DNA of 64,000 nucleotides from Wolfiporia cocos (lineage: Eukaryota > Basidiomycota > Agaricomycetes > Polyporales > Phaeolaceae), in contig JACCLO010000011.1 of assembly GCA_029448655.1 (NCBI GenBank), forward strand, positions 1,736,001 to 1,800,000, in the 5' to 3' direction. Within the stretch, counting starts at the first letter, position 1, and each line of letters begins with the position of its first letter. Positions 58,480-64,000 of the stretch are shown piece by piece. Under the pieces are notes generated by a model. The model worked only from the letters and a program-made list of their open reading frames with translations. It was not told where the DNA came from and did not search any database. A program made the translations under genes and the position numbers.

Positions 58480-60244
58480 TCAATCGGAGCGATGCGTGTT
58501 ACCAAGGTTGAACATAGAGATGATCACGTCCTGCACACCTTCCTGTAGCCCTACCTTACTGTGCGTACCGTAGCTCGCCTCCACATAGGTCACCTTGCCG
58601 AAGGTGCCGTCGAATTCCTCGATGATCCCAAAGTTCGGGATGTCAACCTTCCGAACAAGTTGTGCCCTTGCTGCCCTTCGTTTTGTCTGAGCCTCAGTAA
58701 ATGCAGCGAAAAGCTCATCAGAGACAGGAGTTCCGGGTGCAGACGGGAGCTCTACTGCTGGAGGCAATAATGGATTAAGGAGGTGATCAACGAGCGTGCG
58801 GGAGTGAATATGCGGGACCACCATGTCGTCTGTGGAGTGTGCGATAAGGGTGGGAACGTTGAACTCCTAAGTGTACATTCCCAAACTCAACGTCAAACAG
58901 TCATTTAAAGCAGAAGATATCACTGACTCGGACAGACGATAAAGTGTCGTATACATCGTGAGCCAGCTTCTTGATCAGCTCTAGATTCACAAGTGATGTC
59001 AGAATAAGTTCCAGCGATCAGCAGAATTCACATACTCCTGCCCCACGAGAAGCTCTGCAATGGCTGCAGCACGGGGAAACCCATGACGTCGAATGTCTCA
59101 ATTAGCGTTGAGGCGCTGGAGAAGGGCGCAAGCAACACGATCCCGCGCGGTCTAACACCCTCCCTCGCAAGCCGTGGACCCAGCTTACCGCACACGCCCG
59201 TGCCCAGGCTGTGTCCGACAACTAGCACATTTTGCGGGTCGGCACCGCGAGTCATAAGCCAGTTCCACGCCGCATACCCATCGACGGCGAGGCCATCCTC
59301 TGAGGGGGTGCCTGTGCTATCGCCGAAGCCGCGATAGTCTACGACAAAGATATTGGCTTGCATGCGCGCTGACCAAGTGGTATAATGTTGCAGACGCCAT
59401 GTAGTCGACCGCGAGCCCGCTGCGCCATGGAAGTAGAGAATCGTTGGGTACGCCTGAATGGCTGCCTCTATGGTTTCAATAGATGGCTGCGTGGCGAGCA
59501 AGGAAGAGGATCTCGTCTTGTGATAGTAGGGATCAGTGAGAATGAACCAAGCTCCAAGCGTCTCGTTATCAGGTGTCTGAATCTTCGTGTCCAGAGTTTT
59601 ACCGGCTGCAAAATGTGCTCGAAATCAGTAATTTGTCCGTGAAGTCTAAGTACGTTCTCGCATATCCAATTGAGGGCATATCATGATATCGCCATAATGG
59701 ATCGTGGTAGACTGTGCTCCACAGACACATAGGGTATCCACAGTAGTACCTATCACAATGATGCAGTGGGAAGGCATACTGCTCAGTCGACAAGGATCCT
59801 CGAGGACCTGAATAATCGCGGACAAAGGAATATCGTGCCAAACGAGTCTCATCGTGTTCGCAATGTCAGATATTGATCGAGTAGCGATGACTGCCCTCCA
59901 GAGCAGTCGGCCTCTTCAATGTTCCGAACTCGGGGCAGACATCTCGGACATACAAGAACGATGAAACTCACGAGCAAGTCCGTATATCTCTGGAATGTGG
60001 TGCTTAGAGTGCCATGGTTCCGTGAATGCATGCTGATAGGTCACGCTACTCACCAGATCCGGTCAATCCTCGAAAGCAAACCTATGGCTCGTGAGCCAGA
60101 AACGATGAAAGCTTACTGTCTCTGAATGAATGGGTGCGCAAGAACAAGAATCACAGTCCCGTATAGCACAGCCAGGTAAAATGCCAGTTTGTGTGCACGA
60201 GCGAGGAAACCTTGATTGGGATGTTCTGCGCGAGTTCCCGCCAT
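58480..60244 (-). CDS. ABHD12-like membrane serine hydrolase
   Basis: Alpha/beta hydrolase of the ABHD12/ABHD13 type, membrane-anchored lipases acting on lysophospholipids or monoacylglycerols. Five exons (60244-60117, 60045-59972, 59605-59036, 58980-58928, 58866-58480) give 403 aa; human ABHD12 is 398. An N-terminal span (LAFYLAVLYGTVILVLAHPF) is followed by IPEIYGLAPGKTLDTKIQTP and the TPDNETLGAW block. Then come TILYFHGAAGSRSTTWR, VVDYRGFGDSTGTPSEDG and the nucleophile elbow VVGHSLGTG with Ser200. The acid is in AHSTDDMVVP and the His in YGTHSKVG. The 366-nt intron 2 is unusually long. Gene structure is consistent in frame throughout. Confidence 0.9.
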
Positions 60245-60785
60245 GGCTGAATGAACTCCACTAGGCGATATGTCTAAGTGCTCGCCCCGCGGCTCGAAGA
60301 GTTATGATGTTCCGGTGGTGAGGTCTCCGGACCTACCCAGATTTGGATATTTTGATCAGGATGAACTGGCCACCGACCTCCCATCATTTGTCTCCTTGCT
60401 CTTCATGATTCATGATCTCTATCAGCTGCAATCATCATCAGTTTGGCGAACGGATCGCCAGTGGTAGCTCTAGATGTATGCTGTTTGACGAGCCGATATT
60501 CCCACTCGCAGCCCATTTTAGCCAGCGGAAGAGAGGGTAAGCGGAGCGCCTGATCTGGCTGGACACTCCAAATTGTAGCCAATCTGCTGTAACGCCTGCC
60601 AATCTCAGGAATCTCTTCCTCGTTTCGTCGCTGATGTCTTGAAGCTACTTGTGTTCACGCCCCCATAATTTCTGCAAAAGTAACCCATAGCGGCTGACGA
60701 TCCCCCCTCACGACACTCCATTTGTTCATCTACACACGCTGAGTCACGAATCAACGGTTACGACTACACAGGCAGGGAAAACGCC
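60245..60785. promoter_or_regulatory. Divergent promoter, ABHD12-like / BOR1-like
   Basis: A 541-bp gap between divergently transcribed start codons. It must hold both promoters. No specific sites recognised. Confidence 0.5.
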
Positions 60786-62947
60786 ATGTCGTCTACGCCT
60801 GGATCCAGGTCACCATCTGCGACACTGCGTATCAATGACGTCGACAAACCTCAGCGCTCCCCGCGGTGGGGATATGGGCTACACTGGATCGGCTCTGGTA
60901 TCATTCGAGACATTCGCTCCCGCGCACCATACTACATTAGCGATTGGACCGATGCTTGGAACTACCGTGTTGTGCCTGCCATTGTCTTAATATTCTTCGC
61001 GAAGTGAGTACAGTGTCAGAAGTGTGTTGCGGGGAGGAATAGTGCGGCTAGAATCCTCCGTGCCGCGCGATCTGCCATGGAACTCACCGCTGCCACTAGT
61101 GTCCTTCCGGGCATTGCCTTCTCTCTAGATTTGATAGAAACCACCAACCAATACGGAGTCTCAGAAGTACTGCTTTCATCATTCATGGCCGCATTCATAT
61201 TCTCGGTGTTCGGAGCGCAACCTCTCTGTATAGCGGGGGTGACCGGCCCCATCACTGTGCTCAACAAAACCATCTACAACATCATAGAGCGGCAGCCCGA
61301 CGCACCTAATTATCTCCACTTTGTTGGCTGGGTGTACCTTTGGGGCGCGATCTTACATTGGATAACTGCAGCACTCAATTGTGAGTATCCGCGGGACATA
61401 ACATCCTTCACTGCTGACACAGTTATAGGGTGTAACTTTCTCAGATACGTTACACTCTTCCCATGCGATACCTTCGGATTCTACGTGTCATGGGTTTACC
61501 TGCAATACGGCGTGCAAGTCGTAACACGGCAGTTTCCCTCATCGTCCGACACATCGTCCACGCTCGACGGCGCATTTGTCGGTATTATCCTTGCCCTGCT
61601 CATGCTCGTCACGTCCTTCCTCTTCCGCACGCTCTCCCAGTCAGCCTACTTCCATCGGCACGTCCGCCGGTTTTTCGCGGACTACGGTATGCCCATCTCG
61701 CTCGTCGCTGCATCCGGCATGGCATACTGGGGCCGTTTTGACGCAGCAAAGCCGAGCACGCTGCCTACGGGCCACGCGTTCCAGCCTGCCAACGGCCGGG
61801 ACTGGCTCGTCCGCTTCTGGCAGCTGGACGGAAAGTGGGTCGGGGTGGCGTTCCCGTTCGGCGTCGTCTTGTGGGTGCTGTTCTTCTTTGATCATAACGT
61901 CTCGGTAAGACATTGCAAGTCCGCGTACGACGACCGGCGTTGCTTATTTCTGGCTAGTCGTTAATGGCACAAGGCACGGCGTTTCCGTTACGCAAGCCGC
62001 CAGGCTTTCATTACGACTTCTTCCTACTCGGCGTCACGACGTTCATCGCTGGACTGCTTGGCCTGCCCGCGCCCAACGGGTTAATCCCGCAGGCTCCCAT
62101 ACACACGACTTCTCTGCTCGTGATGGGCTACCCAGAGAAGAACGAGGACACCGATATTGAGGACCATAAGTCCAGTCGTCAGGAGAAGAGACGCGTCACA
62201 GTCCCCACAAACGGTGACGCAGAGATGCAGCGTGTGCGCTCGCGTCGATCGTTCCTTGATCCTGAACTCGAGCCAGACCCATCACAGGCCCGAGACGGAG
62301 ATGGGGACGCACGGAGGCAGGAAATCGCCGTTGCTGTCGTCGAGCAGCGCGTGTCCAACCTTGCGCAGGGTGCTTTGTGCCTGGTGCTGCTGACCCGGCC
62401 CTTTCTACATGTATTGCACCTGATTCCCAGAGGCGTACTCGCCGGCTTGTTGTGTGTACATCAGATGATTAACCTGCAAGGAGATGTGCTGACAGGAGTT
62501 GACAGCTGGTACATGGGCGCAGACGCGCTGCAGGGTAACGGGATCACACGGAAGATCCTGTACTTTTTCCGTGACAAGGAGCTTACCGCTGCTGATGATC
62601 CTCTGCGCCGGGTTCGCAAGTCACGCATCTTGCTGTTCGTTGCGGTGCAGCTCGCCGGGTTCGGCGCGACATTTGCGGTTACACAGACCATTGGTGAGCG
62701 ATTATTTAACAGCGAGCGTTGAGCGCATTCTCATAACCTCATAGCCGCAATTGGATTCCCTATCATCATCTTCTTGCTCATACCATTGAGGACGCTGGTG
62801 ATTCCTCGGCTCCCCTTTACAGACGAGGAACTTGCAATACTTGATGGTCCTACCGCATCTCCCTTCGTATGTGCCATCTAGTCCAATCTTGGGTTGGTCG
62901 CTGACTTTCTTCGTCAGACAATGGAGTCTGTCGGTGGTACACGTTGA
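60786..62947 (+). CDS. BOR1: BOR1-type anion (borate/bicarbonate) transporter
   Basis: SLC4-like HCO3- transporter family; yeast Bor1 exports borate at the plasma membrane. Six exons (60786-61003, 61100-61380, 61429-61904, 61958-62693, 62745-62866, 62918-62947) give 620 aa, close to yeast Bor1 (576). Signature stretches: NVLPGIAFSLDLIETTNQYG, then GVSEVLLSSFMAAFIFSVFG and AQPLCIAGVTGPITVLN (substrate-site region of the family), CDTFGFYVSWVYLQYGVQV, FDHNVSSLMAQG, and LLGLPAPNGLIPQAPIHTTS. A hydrophilic cytoplasmic loop of about 80 residues follows GYPEKNED. It ends IPRLPFTDEELAILDGP then TMESVGGTR. Many hydrophobic spans are visible. The substrate (borate or bicarbonate) cannot be told from sequence alone. 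Confidence 0.93.
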
Positions 62948-63784
62948 CATTATTACATACCCCTTGCAATCATCTAGGATGCAAGTAATGACATTGGAAT
63001 GACAGCATTGTAAAAGAAGGCGACACACAGGAAGCTCAGCTGACAGAACGCCCTGTGGCGATATGCTCACTGCACGTCGATGGTCATCTGCATCAAGGCC
63101 CAAGTAGATGCAGTTAGTGCCCCGAGCGACAGGTACCTCACATCGCTCTCGCACATCGGTACATGTTTCTCCTTCTGGTTTCTGCGTTGACAAACGGACA
63201 ATTAAAATGAACCGTGCTTGTCCATACAATTGTCGGTGATGATCCATCGCTAGTATCCTGGCAATTTAGTCTATTCCCCCCGAGTCGGAACAACAGGAAC
63301 ACGGATGTTGTGCCTCGGCAGGCCGCCCGAGCATGTGGCAGTGGCTGCTCTTAGACTGGATGCTGATGGAACACAAAAGGCTGGACGGTCGTCGAATCTC
63401 ATTTGTGCTCAGCGGGAAGAGGCAAATGAACCAGGTTCGAAAGTAGACCTATCTGAAGTGCCGAACAACTCAGATCGCTCGCAGAATTGGTCTTGGATGA
63501 GCGGCACACCTTCCATTCGGGGCAAGTATGGGCGTTTAGATATAGTATGATGATGATCGCTTTACTCACGGTAGTCAATGTAGTCACTCTTCTTCGTCCT
63601 GACTTCGGAAGGTCTCTCAGCCTTCCCATTAGTCTCCACCTGACCCAGCCAAACGGTGATAGAGTCATATACGGCATGGCCTGAAGTATTTAAAGCGAGC
63701 CTCGCCATCGTCAACGCTTCTCTGGTCCCTCCCCTTACCCTGCCTTGTCGGTCGAGGCGTTGCAGACACATTAAGATCAGCGCA
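62948..63784. other. Intergenic
   Basis: No gene recognised between the BOR1-like stop and the histidine-phosphatase start. Frames on both strands are short or mutually overlapping. Confidence 0.5.
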
Positions 63785-64000
63785 ATGTCGGAAAGCGTTG
63801 TCATCGGGGCCGTGATCATCGCCCGACATGGCGATCGTCAGGAGTATTACCAGGACCCTGATACCTATGCCGTAACTTCGACGGAGATAACTCCCCTTGG
63901 CGAGGTGAGTATCTATCATAGTGCCGCAACATCCGATACGAACGATTCTCGCTGTGTAGGCACAAGAGTGGCAACTTGGCAATCTGTTGCGCTCGATTTA
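63785..64000 (+). CDS. Histidine phosphatase family protein, 5' part only
   Basis: First two exons of a gene cut by the window end: 63785-63904 and 63960 onward. The product begins MSESVVIGAVIIARHGDRQE, where RHGDR is the catalytic His motif of the branch-2 (acid-phosphatase-like) histidine phosphatase superfamily. It continues with ITPLGEAQEWQLGNLLRS, the usual helix after the motif. No signal peptide precedes the motif, unlike secreted phytases, so a cell-internal or membrane-linked phosphatase is more likely. Everything after about residue 54 is outside the window. Confidence 0.82.
   Translation, partial: MSESVVIGAVIIARHGDRQEYYQDPDTYAVTSTEITPLGEVSIYHSAATSDTNDSRCVGTRVATWQSVALDL

Noticed and set aside
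59646..59852. Minus-strand frames of 68-80 codons in the ABHD12-like gene
   Set aside because: They lie inside intron 2; joining 59972 directly to 59605 gives the conserved IYGLAPGKT sequence in frame.
62702..63247. 181-codon minus-strand frame beside the BOR1-like gene
   Set aside because: It runs antisense over the last two BOR1-like exons and shows no family features.

Overview
The window reads as nuclear DNA of a filamentous basidiomycete, probably an agaricomycete. Almost every gene is cut by many 45-70 nt GT-AG introns, gene spacing is tight, and five genes belong to the DUF6533 seven-span family, which I know only from mushroom-forming fungi. Coordinates for spliced genes are start codon to stop codon; I rebuilt exons by hand from reading frame, splice sites and family homology.

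Layout. 0-7 kb: a TRK potassium transporter (990-4117), then DUF6533 copy 1 (4828-6391). 7-14 kb: a SLP1-like SUN-domain ER protein on the minus strand, divergent from a secreted GH20 beta-hexosaminidase. 15-17 kb: DUF6533 copy 2. 17-24 kb: a gene-poor island holding a GTATC-rich AT-rich block, two different MITE-like inverted-repeat elements of about 580 bp, and a wrecked secreted Kre9/Knh1-like gene between them. 24-30 kb: an orphan 706-aa protein, the CDC43/GGTase-I beta subunit, and a divergent TGL2-like lipase. 31-36 kb: DUF6533 copies 3 (+, probable frameshift) and 4 (-). 36-39 kb: no gene seen. 39-46 kb: a DUF202 membrane protein, ETF-beta, mitochondrial processing peptidase beta, and a homoserine-acetyltransferase-like alpha/beta hydrolase. 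46-48 kb: DUF6533 copy 5 (-). 50-58 kb: two paralogous flavin monooxygenases head to head with a short-chain dehydrogenase between them. 58-64 kb: an ABHD12-like hydrolase, a BOR1-type anion transporter, and the 5' end of a histidine-phosphatase gene cut by the window edge.

Functional links. ETF-beta and MPP-beta start 307 bp apart on opposite strands and both work in mitochondria. CDC43 and the TGL2-like lipase share a promoter gap of at most 178 bp. The two monooxygenases plus the dehydrogenase form a small redox group that may be metabolically linked. The DUF6533 genes look like a dispersed receptor-like family set among ordinary housekeeping genes. No tRNA, rRNA, intact transposase or CRISPR array was seen. 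All family assignments come from recognised motifs, not from a database search.
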